DNA of 64,000 nucleotides from assembly GCA_035610835.1 (NCBI GenBank), contig CM069447.1:42480648-42544647 (forward strand), read 5' to 3'. The notes under the pieces are model-generated. The model was not told the DNA's origin. It searched no databases and worked only from the letters and a program-made list of their open reading frames with translations. Numbering within the stretch: position 1 is the stretch's first letter; every line of letters begins with the position of its first letter. Made by a program: the position numbers and the translations under genes. Origin of the DNA: Ophiura sarsii. Its lineage: Eukaryota > Echinodermata > Ophiuroidea > Amphilepidida > Ophiuridae. Below, in pieces: positions 22,422 to 33,600 of the stretch.

Positions 22422-22652
22422 TTATTCGGGGTTTTTCCAAGAGTACCAGACAAAGTCACATTCCTTATCACTTTGCATTTTCCCCTCAAGAATAAAAATT
22501 GAAAGTCCTGCGTAAATTATCCGAGAATTCGTCTCCCACGATCCTTGAATATCATCCTGAAGTCTTTCCAATTCCATGCTTGCTTTGATCATGAAGCCTT
22601 GATTTGTAGTTACTGTCTTTTGAAGCGGATATCCGGCAGGTACTGCTGGTAT
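22422..22652 (-). CDS. Terminal exon of an unrecognised gene
   Basis: On the minus strand, acceptor TTTTGCTTACAG precedes a 76-codon open frame beginning IPAVPAGYPLQKTVTTNQ and ending DFVWYSWKNPE. The stop TAA is part of a polyadenylation signal AATAAA. The acceptor, balanced composition and overlapping signal make a real 3' exon plausible. I do not recognise the family. Earlier exons should lie at higher coordinates; a possible first exon with an ATG at about 23368 (FRTIAMFGHNRCLSDQ) ending at a GTTAGT donor is only a guess. Confidence 0.5.
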   Translation of the reverse strand: MPAVPAGYPLQKTVTTNQGFMIKASMELERLQDDIQGSWETNSRIIYAGLSIFILEGKMQSDKECDFVWYSWKNPE

Positions 22653-23514
22653 CTGTAAGCAAAACATGGAAAATGAAGAAAAGAAAAAGGATTAATAAAT
22701 AATACATTTCATTCAGACAAACGCGCTGTTTCGAGCCTGAAAAAAAAAATTACACAATTACAAGAATCACCTTTCGCCCGTTTTGGTTTTCAATCATATT
22801 CCAATATATGTATGACTTTGACACGATACATTAATGTTTGATAGGTATACACACACGGTACGGTAACGGTGTAGGCCTACACAATCAGTGCATTCGTAAT
22901 TTGATTTACATTGCAGTGAACTGGAGTAGCAGAATTCTGCAGCTTCAAAAGAGCATGACGTAAACACGGGCTCTCTGAGGCACCATTTTTTCCCGAAAAT
23001 CATGAACTTTTAACATTCATTTTCATACACTTGAGAAAGATTGTCCCTGACGAATTTGATATCACTCGTTAGGACTTTTCATTTTCTTCACAAATTTCGT
23101 CATCATAATCTACGTAATCTCACCAAACGGTCCAGTCCACGGTTACAAAAACGGCATCATGAGAAAGCATATTTTCTACTCATTTACCTCATCGTACTGT
23201 AAAATCCTTATTTATCATGCTTCAATGGAAATTTTGAGATTGTTTTGAAGAAAAATAAATAAATATTGTACTAACCCCACCATCTTTGATGCACACTGAT
23301 CCGAAAGGCACCGATTATGCCCGAACATGGCGATCGTCCGGAAAATCCCGAACATCGCGACTTCGGAAATTTCCGGAATCATTCGATTCCTGAAATAGAA
23401 AAGTTGACCTCGGACGCTCCACAGCGTGACCTGCGGGCTGACTGAGTATCGTCAGGCTGTATCATGCCACTTTTATCTACTTGCCTGCAATTTTGTCAAT
23501 CTTTTTCTTAAGAT
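22653..23514. other. Upstream region of the minus-strand exon
   Basis: Expected to hold intron and possibly 5' exons of the 22422-22652 gene. Minus-strand frames near 22794-23003 and 23280-23370 exist but lack decisive evidence. Confidence 0.35.
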
Positions 23515-24436
23515 AGCCCTATTGGCTGTGTCAAAAAATTAGATTTCCTTTATAATGGAATATGTTATAGACCTTATTCTGTAGATTCCAGAACTGAAAA
23601 TTTCATTTCAATCGGACAGTGTTGCCGAGATGTTGAAGTGGCTCACGACCAACAACTCTGGCAACAACTTTCTTTTTATTCTTATTGTTTTTTACTAGCA
23701 GTAATGCCAATATGGCAGCTAGCCCTATTGGCTGTGTCAAAAAATTAGATTTCCTTTATAATGGAATATGTTATAGACCTTATTCTGTAGATTCCAGAAC
23801 TGAAAATTTCATTTCAATCGGACAGTGTTGCCGAGATGTTGAAGTGGCTCACGACCAACAACTCTGGCAACAACTTTCTTTTTATTCTTATTGTTTTTTA
23901 CTAGCAGTAATGCCAATATGGCAGCTAATTATGCATAAAAGTTTTAAGTAAAGTTTTAAGATGGAAGGAGATGACCTATGGTAGTGAAAATTGGTGTATG
24001 GGTAGAGCAGATGAAGAGCTAAAGAATTACGCTTGCGTTTGGCTAATTTCCATTTTCATAATTAATTAGGTACACTAATTAGACAAGTTGATTAGGGCCC
24101 TAATTAATTATGCAAAAGGAAATTAGCCAAACGCAAGCGTAATTTTTTAGCTCTTCATCTGCTCTACCCATACACCAATTTTCACTACCATAGGTCATCT
24201 CCTTCCATTCAAAAACTTTACTTTTATATTTTATGCATTATAGCCGCCATATTGGCAACACTGCTTAGTAAAAAACAATGAAAATAAAAAGGTTGTTGCC
24301 AGAGTTGTTGGTGTTGAGCCACTTTGACATGAAATATCTCCGCAACTGGAAATACAATTTTCAGTTCTGGAATCTGCAGACGAAGGCCTACGTATCTCAA
24401 TATAAAGAAAATCTATATCCAATGGTACCACCTTAA
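23515..24436. mobile_element. Foldback element with one-arm tandem duplication
   Basis: The right arm (24090-24436) mirrors the left, for example GAGCAGATGAAGAGCTAAA and GATTCCAGAACTGAAAAT. In the left arm a 206-bp block is present twice, apparently identical (23515-23720 and 23721-23926), while the right arm has it once. Centre near 24085. Confidence 0.8.
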
Positions 24437-24597
24437 AAGAGTAGGCCTACCACATTAGATTTAAAAAGAAAAATCATAGTGAATCAGTTATGCACTCTAT
24501 TATACATGTACTGTTGATTTTAGGATTGACGCCAGGCGGCCAGCCTTGAGCTGTTTATAGATGGTTTTATTGTTGGCACTGCATGTGAATTGAATTT

Positions 24598-25218
24598 AAG
24601 GTTGGTGTCAACCCAGGGAAAAGCAAAACTAAAAACATAACTTATGTAAAGTGCACAAAAGTATACATATCTATCTGGGAAGGAATTGAGGCACAGAATC
24701 TATTTTTGGCATCAAAATTGACCACAAATTTGTTATTTCCAAAAAAGTGCAAAAAAGTTAATTGTTGGCTTACAAATGGTTTTGTCACACTCCTGAAGTT
24801 ATTTTATGCTTAGAAAAGCTGACATTTGAAAGAAATCATCATTATTATAGTTATCTAGGAACTTTTTTTTGTCTAAATCCATATTTTTTAAATTTTGACC
24901 CGGGAAAGTGCCAACATTTAGTTTTTTATCCAAAAATCGCAATTTTTGGCACTTTTTGGGTCAAAATTTCAACAATATAAATAGACCAAAAAAATTAAAA
25001 AACTTACCTAGATAACTATTTAAGGATGATTTCTACCAAATTTCAGCTTTTTTACACTTTTTGAAAATTCCATTTTTCGGTCAATTTTGATGCCAAAATA
25101 GATTCTGTGGCTCAGTTCCTTTTTAAATATGTATACAATGTACTTTTGTGCACTTAACACAAGAAGTTCTTTTACAGGCTTTTGAAATTTTGCTTTTCCC
25201 TTGGTTGACACCAGCCTT
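24598..25218. mobile_element. Foldback element related to 18796-19825
   Basis: Ends AAGGTTGGTGTCAACC and GGTTGACACCAGCCTT. The inside is a palindrome with TTTTTGGCACTTTTTGG, like the larger hAT-type element, and GCACAAAAGTATACA / TGTATACAATGTACTTTTGTGC arms. Confidence 0.7.
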
Positions 25219-25540
25219 AAAGAGAATTTCAAGTTTAAATTGTTTGATATAAGGAATTGGTCAATTACTGAATATGTGTAGTACTTAAATTAAGATTTAT
25301 TGTTAACATTTGTGAATCGAATTTCTAATTGTGCATTATTGAATTTTATCTTTTAGACAAATTTGTTGAGTCCCCCCTTAATACCAGCCTTAAAGAGAAT
25401 TTCAAGTTTAAATTGTTTGATATAAGGAATTGGTCAATTACTGATCTTACTGAATATTTGTAGTACTTAAATTAAGATTTATTGTTAAAATTTGTGAATT
25501 GAATTGTGCATTATTGAATTTTATCTTTTAGACGAATTAA
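25209..25540. repeat. Direct duplication, about 174-bp period
   Basis: AGCCTTAAAGAGAATTTCAA through TATCTTTTAGAC occurs twice (from 25212 and 25386) with small differences. Non-coding. Confidence 0.75.
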
Positions 25541-25639
25541 ACTCAATGCAGTTCTTAATCATATGATGGTCAATTTGATTTATTTCCAGGTGTACTTGCT
25601 TACAGCAACATCTCCACTGGTCGACGGGTTCAGTTGAAG

Positions 25640-26310
25640 GTTCATCAAAGAACCATTCACCTATGAATTTCTGATTCTTCAACATTTCAGAACCCTCAAG
25701 ATTCCAACTTAGGTGTAACCTTTATCAGTTCTTTGAACAACCTCCCAAAAGGGTTCATCAATTAATGTTGAACATTTGAGGGTTCTGTGTGGAAAACAAA
25801 TGAGGAACCTTTTTTTGTATCTTTAAAGAACCTTCCAAGAGGGTTCCTATATATATTAAAAGAACCTTTAGGGTTCTATAAAGTACAAAATTGAGTAACC
25901 TTTTTAGGTTCTTTAAAGAACCTCTCGATAGGGTTCTTAGATGTTAAAGAACCTTTAGGGTTCTATATAGAGGACAAAATCGTGGAACCTTTTTAGGTTC
26001 TTTACAGAACCTCTCGATAGGGTTCTTAGATGTTAAAGAACCTTTAGGGTTCTATATAGAGGACAAAATCGTGGAACCTTTTTAGGTTCTTTACAGAACC
26101 TCTCGATAGGGTTCTTAGATGTTAAAGAACCTTTAGGGTTCTATATAGAGGACAACATTAAGGAACCTTTTGGGGTTCTTAAAAGAACCTTTCATAAAGG
26201 TTCTTAAATGAAATGGTTCTTCCAATGAACCTGTGAGGGTTCCATATAGAGGACAAGGTTTAGAACCATTTTAGGTTCTAAATTGAACCTTTTATTCTGA
26301 GAGTGTACGT
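25640..26310. repeat. Palindromic AGAACC/GGTTCT minisatellite, 89-bp period
   Basis: Dozens of AGAACC and GGTTCT words form short hairpins. A higher-order unit of 89 bp repeats almost exactly about three times, starting at 25917, 26006 and 26095. The array runs up to the zinc-finger exon of gene B, where the first zinc-finger exon would be expected. Confidence 0.85.
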
Positions 26311-26325
26311 GTTGCTTTAACACAG

Positions 26326-28781
26326 GTTCATATAGTTTATTTGTCAAACATGTTGTGAGAAGACATAAACATGACCCATCATTCCATGTCAAATGTGGTT
26401 ATGAATACTGTGACTATGCTACACATAAATGGGGGGCATTCAAGTCACATATTTCAAGAAAGCATCGTGTTAATGTGGACTTGAATGAAGATGTCCGACA
26501 GCCAGTAGGCATTGAGGATATAGGCTCAGATGTGGATGATCCTTTGTTTGAACAAGAGCCACTACCAGTGCCTGAAATGCAGCGAGCTTGTACTGGGAAG
26601 TATGCACTATCACTAGAAACTAGTAATTTGTCTCAAAAAACTGTGTCTGATGTATTGTCAACTACTTCCAATCTTATTGACATGCATTTAGAATTGTACA
26701 AGCAACAGGTTCAGGAAAAACTTGCAAACAGAGGATTACCACAAGACCTCCTTGATAATATTCCAACAGAAACCTATTTTGAAGAATTCAGTACGCAGGA
26801 ACAGCGTGATCAATTTTACAAAATAAAATTTAACATGAATGAACCAAAAGAAGTAATCTTGGGGTCTACTTTCCATATGAAAAACGGGCATGTGATAGAG
26901 AAACAATCCAAAGGATACATTGTGCCTTTTCAGAAAAATTTGGAGAGATTGCTTGCACTTCCAGAAGTATGGTATCATGTGACTCATGCCCACCAAAGTA
27001 ATTCTCAATTGATGTTGGATATCTGTGATGGAGAGTATGTAAAGCAGCACCCAATATTCAGCAGAAATTCTACTGCTCTTCAAATAATACTGAATTCAGA
27101 TGACATAGAAATTGTTAACCCCATAGGGACAAAAGTGAAGAAGCATAAATTATCAATGTTTTACTTCACTATTGCTAATATTCCACCACAGTTCCGGTCA
27201 CGGCTTCATACAATTCAGCTTTTGGGTGTGGCAAAAACAAATGACATAAAAAACTCTAGAAACGGGCTGCAATTAATGTTAGATGATTTTATCAAGACTG
27301 TAAACTTGATGTCCTCTGGTGGGATCAATATGGAGGTAGATGGAATCATCCGGAACATAGAGGGTGCTTAAGTCATTTGTCCGTGTGACACCCTAGCAGC
27401 GCATTGGTTGGCAGGATTTAAAGAGGGCGTTGGTTTTGCACTTAAAGCATGCAGAAACTGTGATGGTTCCAAGAAAGACATTAAAACCAAGTTCAGAGAG
27501 GAAGACTTTTCTATTAGAACTGAAGAAGAGCACAGAGACAGATGTGAAACACTAGCATCAGGAAGATTGACTTCTGCAGCACGCAAATATTGGAGTAAAA
27601 TGTGGGGTATCAACAAGACAAGTCCATTAATGAAGTTGACTGATTTTCCACTCTGTAGTGGTATGGTACAAGATCCTATGCACCTTCTAATGGAAGGCAC
27701 TATTCCCTATGAGTTGAAGTTGTTACTCAACTACTTGATCCGTGTGAAAAAAATATTTAACTTGCAGTGGTTAAATTCAAAGATAGAGTCATTTCCGTAT
27801 AGTTATCTTGAGGAATCTAAGCCAGAACCAATTCAAAAACATCACTTGGGAGATGGAAACATCAAGCAAACATCAGCAGCTATGCTCACCCTATGCATAG
27901 TAGTTCTGCCTATCATCATTGGCCTCAAAATAGCACGGAAAGATGAAAGATGGATCAATTTTCTTCAGTTAATTCAAATAGCATTATTGTGTACAAGTCC
28001 ATGCTGTGACAGGACTACTGCAGCAGTGTTAAAACAGTTGATACACAGGCATATCTTGTCTTTTAAGCAATTGTATCCAAGAGTGTCGATCATACCTAAA
28101 CTACATTATCTCGTGCATTTGCCTAGTCAGATGATACGGTATGGGCCTCTTCGTCACCACTGGCTTATGCGAATGGAAGGTAAACACTCTTTCTTCAAAG
28201 CTACAAAATTGAAATGTTTCAAAAACGTTGCAAAAACACTATCTAGAAAGCACCAGCGCTACATATGTCACCGACAAACTAATAACTTTGGAAGACCATG
28301 TGAGCACTTCTTATATAGTGGTGATATAGTGGCAGAAGGAAAGCACATTAACATGAATGAAGAGCAGCCAGACTTATTGAACCAATTCTGTCAAGTAGCA
28401 GGCATTGAACAAGCACAAGGTGCTGTACCTGTGGTACTCGTATATCAACCTCCAAGCATTCAAATACATGGTCTGATTTACAAACCAGGATGTTGTTTGG
28501 TTCTTTCCTATGATGTCAGTGACTGCCCAGTATTTGCTAAACTCAAGCATATTTTTATCAAAGATTCTGTTACATATTTTGTTATAGATGAACTTGAAGT
28601 AACTGGTTATGAGCCAAATATGCTGGCTTTCAGGGTAGAATCAACTGATAGAACCTGTGTTGTGAAACATTTGGCATTGTTCTCCAAATGGCCTCTTTCC
28701 ATATATACATTTCAAGGAATGAATTTGGTCATCAATAAGTATTCACCTAGATGTGAATCATTTGATATTGTACTTTATTAA
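26326..28781 (+). pseudogene. Gene B2: zinc-finger DDE transposase with one stop
   Basis: Open from an acceptor (AACACAG, 26325) to TAA at 28781, except for TAA at 27369-27371. Both parts are in the same frame, so a single nonsense change separates 338 upstream from 457 downstream residues. The exon starts inside a finger (SYSLFVKHVVRRHKHD) whose CxxC half must be in a lost upstream exon; a second finger follows (C..C..FKSHISRKH). Later motifs, numbered from 27408: CRNC C15/C18, QDPMHLLMEG D89/H92, LMRMEGKH E257. Compared with A, the DIMHDCLEG motif is DPMHLLMEG. A CMC-like cut-and-paste transposase is the best guess. No insertion interrupts it. Confidence 0.7.
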
Positions 28782-29255
28782 ATAGCACACTTTTAAAATA
28801 CACAAGTTTTATGATCAGTATTACAGTTGGAATAAAGGAGTCTTAAGTTTGGCACTCATAGTTTCCCTGCAAAAGCGAGCATCCTTGTTTACTGGGTAGG
28901 GTATGCTCTTACTTAAGTATGATTACAATAAAGTTGAAGTTGAAGTTCCAGTGTCTTAGGGTGTGACACAATGTTCTCTGTGACCAAGCTTCATATTTTC
29001 AATACATTTTTTCTCTCTAAATAAACAGATTGTTGTGCAAATTTTTGATGAAAAAAATTGGCAAAATTTCAATTTTTAAACTTAATTTGGCAAAATGGCA
29101 TTGTGGAAAGTGTGTTGTGAGAGCAGAAAGAAAAAAATGATACTCTGCACCAATTTGAATGAGCTCTTAAATAAAGGTAAGGACAATTTTTAAACATCGG
29201 TATGCACTAGAAGATATAGGTAAATACCACTAAAACCAACAATAGAATCATAGTT
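28782..29255. other. Downstream flank of gene B2
   Basis: AT-rich sequence with AATAAA-type words near 28835 and 28925 that could end the transcript. No further gene. Confidence 0.4.
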
Positions 29256-29607
29256 AAAGGTGGGTGGTCCGATTCTTTCACTTGCTGTCTCCCATTTCAC
29301 GTGAAAACCTGCCTAAAAAAACCCATAATTACCAAATTTGAGTTGCATTGAACCAGCCATTTTGAAATGAGAATAAAAACAATGCATATTCCCCAGAGGC
29401 AAAGTCCCCATAGAACACTGTGTTGAGCAAACATGGTCGACCATATATTTTGCACGTTTTTGTTTATAACATCTGAAGTAAACATCCTACAGGCTTTAAA
29501 TTTCACTGGGGTAATGAGAATAATATGGGCTTTCTCTTGATACCAAAATCTCCATTTTAATGGGGGAAAGTGGGGGGATGATGTTGTCGATCGGAACACA
29601 CACCTTT
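29256..29607. mobile_element. MITE family X, copy 1
   Basis: Inverted ends TTAAAGGTGGGTG and CACACACCTTTAA. Directly repeated at 31266-31638: shared GGCAAAGTCCCCATAGAACA, GGGGGGATGATGTTGTCGAT and more. About 350 bp, no coding capacity. Confidence 0.8.
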
Positions 29608-29711
29608 AAATAACACTGAAATTATTTTTATTCAATCTTTAAGTTGAAAGGGCCCATTTTTTTCTTCCAATCTTCAAGTTGAAAGGGCCCATTTTTAAAG
29701 GACACTGAAAA

Positions 29712-29879
29712 CAGTGGCATATCTGGGGTCACTTACCAGAGGGGGCTATTAAAATGATCCCGATTTCTGGTTTTGCAGTCAGAGGGTAAAAAAGCTGGTT
29801 TTGCACAATTTTCCCATTTTTCTATCCAGTCAAAGCCGCCAGGGGGGCACTCTGACCCTCCCTGCCAGATATGCCACTG
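29712..29879. mobile_element. hAT-type MITE, 168 bp
   Basis: Perfect inverted ends CAGTGGCATATCTGG / CCAGATATGCCACTG. Flanks ACTGAAAA and ACTGAAGG look like an aged 8-bp target duplication. Confidence 0.75.
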
Positions 29880-30319
29880 ACTGAAGGAAAGGACTGCCCT
29901 ACAATTTGGAGGTGAGGTCATTACACTGAAAGATTATGACCACCCTGAAATCCTAAGGGATTCCAAGAAATTTTAAGTGCATTTATCTGTACGTGCCGCG
30001 AATATATGTCAACCTTAATAAAAATATTAATTTTGAAACAATATTGTGGTTGCCGGAATGGCAGATTCTTAAAAATAAAACAAATTCTGACCTGTTTTCT
30101 GTGTTACATCCAAGGATGATGCATGCGTTGTGGGTTTCGCATAACAGTGCGCTGTCACGCGAAATGCACAATGCGCGCATTGCCTTTAGTGTGTTATACG
30201 TATTTCAAAGTTGCCTACATTGCATCTGTGCTCCAAAGTTCCTGGATGCATACAATATCAAAATAATATTGTGTCGTACAAAAGCCTGATATAAATAATA
30301 ATATCTTTTTATTCTGAAG
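29880..30319. other. Spacer upstream of the CIDE-N-like exon
   Basis: An exon for the first half of the CIDE-N domain would be expected here or further upstream. I could not find one. Confidence 0.4.
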
Positions 30320-30621
30320 GTGCTCGCAAGTTGGGTTTGAATGGTAGTGAAGTAAGAGCTGTTATGGAAGAAGATGGTACTGAAATTGAGGATGAAGAAG
30401 TTTTTGAGAACCTGAACAATGAATCCACTGTTATAATGCTCTTGGAGAAGGGGCAGGAATGGAGTGTGGTTGGAACTGTTGAGAATTCCTCTATTGCAGA
30501 TGTACAAGTACCAACTGCAAAGTCACTGGAGCCAACTGAACAGTCACTAGAGCCAACTGAACCAACTCAAAAGTTGCCAGAACCAACTGAAGATGAATCT
30601 ACATCAATTGAAATTTCGTGA
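30320..30621 (+). CDS. CIDE-N-like exon
   Basis: After a pyrimidine tract and AG, it reads ARKLGLNGSEVRAVMEEDGT, then EIEDEEVFENL and IMLLEKGQEW. This is the second half of the CIDE-N fold: an acidic EEDGTxxxDEExFxxL motif and a final LLxxGQxW. In animals this domain is known from the DFF/CIDE apoptotic nuclease system. A Glu-Pro-Thr repeat tail (SLEPTEQSLEPTEPTQ) follows, then TGA. Either this is a 3'-terminal exon, or splicing from A/GTGTGG after EWS joins 31887 in frame. Confidence 0.7.
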
Positions 30622-33600
30622 ATGAATTGAAATTTCGTGAATGAATTGAAATTTGTTAATGTATGAAATTAAAACAAGAAGTGCATACAGCTGCAGGTAT
30701 GTGTGGTTGGGGTGTGTTGGTAGAGGGGAGCTCGAGCGAGTGTATTTGGTTGGTTAACATGGGCAACTGAGGGTATACTTGGGCATATCCGAGTCACAGA
30801 TTGGTGAGGATTTTGTCATGTTGTGTAGCCACTGGCTTAAGACACTGTTAGACAACTGTATACCATATTGTTCCTAAATAGACGCTCGCGCTCTAATAAA
30901 TGCCCCTTCACGATATTTCAACTAAAATGCAAAAAATGAAAATAAAAAAACAGCTGAATTTTTGCAGTTATTAGAAGTATTTTAGCTTTCCACACTCCAA
31001 TATTGTCATCGCCAATTGCACACAACTCCGAAGTGAAGTAAAAGGTGACCTAAATTTGACATAGAAAAAAAAAAAATTGATCGCAAGTTCATACCAGGTC
31101 ATACTACTACGTCAGTTATATATATATACAGCTTTTCTAACACATTTTTTTTTTTTGTTGAAATTTTGCTTATGCCCTCTTTTGGAAAAATGCAATGCCC
31201 ACGGGCTTCGATTGGGAACAATATGGTAGTTCTTGTCTTCCCTTCACCTTTTTCTTTTCTCCAATTAAAGGTGGGTGTCCCAAGTTTTTCACTTGCCATC
31301 TCCCATTTCAAATGAAAGATTGCCCCCCCCCCCCCAAAAAAAAAAATGGCAAATTTTGAGTTGCATTGAACCCCGGGCATTGAACCAGCGGTTTGAAATG
31401 AGAATAAAACAATGCATAATCCCCAAAGGCAAAGTCCCCATAGAACACAGTGTTGAGCAAAAATGGTGAACCATTATTTCGAACATTTTTGTTCATAAAA
31501 TCAAAAGGAAACCTCCTGAGAGCCTGAATTTCACTCGGATAATGATAAAAATATGGGCTTTCATCTGATACCAAATTCTCTGTTTTGATGGTGGAAAGTG
31601 GGGGGATGATGTTGTCGATCGGACCACACACCTTTAATACAAATTGTTTTGTTATCATATATTTTAGCCTACATGCCACACACAATTCTGGGGGATACAA
31701 GAAAGTTGAATTGACGATAGACTAGACCCTATGTACAAATGTATAACAGCAGGTCCAAGAGCCGGCCATATCGCATGATACAATTTTTAGTATGGGATAT
31801 GGCATGCTTGATTGGATGCTGAATATAATAGGTTAGTGCTGCTAGAAGTACACTTATTTTGTGAACTCCTATTTGGGTTTTTTCAGGTCGGCGGGTAAAT
31901 GAAAAATCACCATTACCCAAATTCTCCATGAATGTTCAAGCCCAGTTGGCTAGAGGTAACAGTGATGGCATTTGGAGCCACATGATCTGCGAGGCAGCCG
32001 ATTACTATCTTCTGTACTATCCTGATATATCAAGCTCAAAGGAATACAGGTGCATTGGGAAAAGCATGGTGTCCCGTTATCCTTGTGTGAGAAAGGCAGG
32101 AGATCATGACTGGGTATAAAGAACATTTTTTTTGTTAAATTGTGTTGCTTTGTTAATTTAATGTGTCTTAAATGCATGTGGGGCTTGAACAGTCCGTCTA
32201 TATTTAGCAATTTAGCAAGACCGGCGAGCAAGACGCTCGATAAAAGACGCATTTAAGCGCTCGATCGATCTTGAGCGTCTTAAAAGACAATCCCTTTTCC
32301 AATGTATGTTGCGGCTTTCATGTCATCTTCAGAAATGCACCCGTTTTCCAGTTTAATTAATCTTAATTGTCAGATTTTTCTTGCCATGTATTTTCTTTTC
32401 CTGTTCTTGTCCTTCACAAAGGTAGGCCTAAAGGAAGCAGTTACATTTTGGATATTCTCCTGTTTTCCTTTTATTCAGAGTCTCTTTACCGCGGCATTAA
32501 GTACCAGGATAAGACATGTCAGATGGCGTAAGAGGAAAATGGAAAAAGATGCAGTAACTGATGCCCATCCACCCAAGAGTGCAGCATGTTCAACTGACCC
32601 AGTAATAGTTGTCAACCACCCTGATGAGGATACAGATGAGATGCTTGGAGAAGAAGAATATGAAGCACATTTGTCTGAGATCGAACAAGAATGTAAAAAA
32701 CGAAGCCCAGACAAGAATCACATCAAACTGCTGTTGAAGAAATGCTTTTTCAACAACCAAAGCTACATAAAAAACCTCCCAGATGGCCAGATGTCACCTA
32801 TACTTGATACCATACCATGTTATCAATATGCCAATTTGGTAATTACTCCAAGGCTCTATTTACTCAATTCAATATTTCCAGGGGTTGAAATAAGGAGGGC
32901 CCTCAAAAGTTTCAGGTCAAGGACCAAATGGCCCTGAAAAACAGGCCTGCAAATTTGTTCCTGTTTGCGGGAATCAATCTTAATTCTCATTACAGAATTT
33001 TATGCGAATCAACTGATTCTCACTGAAGTTCGTATTCACACGATTGGCAAGAAATAGCAGAAATTGCTCAGTAAAATGTTTCACACTACCATGCTTTTTG
33101 TGGGCTATTGGCCTCCTTATTTCGACCCCTGAATAAAATGACTTCATATCAATTTCCGCAGTGTACTTGAATCACCCTCTGCTCCAAGCTAGAGTACATG
33201 TAGTACTATAACCTCAGAGCTATTGAGCTACTGGATAGTAGATTAGCTGTAGAGGTACTTTAATAGCCGAGTTGCTGTGAAGTGGCTCTGAAGTTACTGC
33301 AGGCTACTCCACTTTGGAATATCCATGCAGTAAACTCTGCTCTTGACCACCAAAAATAATATCTTGCTGGGGTAAATATTATAAACATTGGCAAAAATGT
33401 CTCTTTTTAGTTAAGCTAAATTAATAAACTTCACATCAGGAATTGTCTGTCTTCCAAGCATTTTTTATTATTATTTATTCAAGTTTATTTTGTTACAGAT
33501 TGTTCCTGACTTCAAACGTTTGGTTGGAAGAGACGTGTTCACCAGTATAAAAACAAATGTCCTCTTGCTCCCTACAGCAGTGGGCGTTCCTCAAAATGAG

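Noticed and set aside
25900..26190. 89-bp repeats as possible CRISPR or coding repeats
   Set aside because: Tandem without spacers, self-palindromic and with stops in all frames.
32302..32478. N-terminal hydrophobic part of a long frame, resembling a membrane segment
   Set aside because: It precedes a good splice acceptor (TTATTCAG) and is intron read-through; the real exon starts at 32479.
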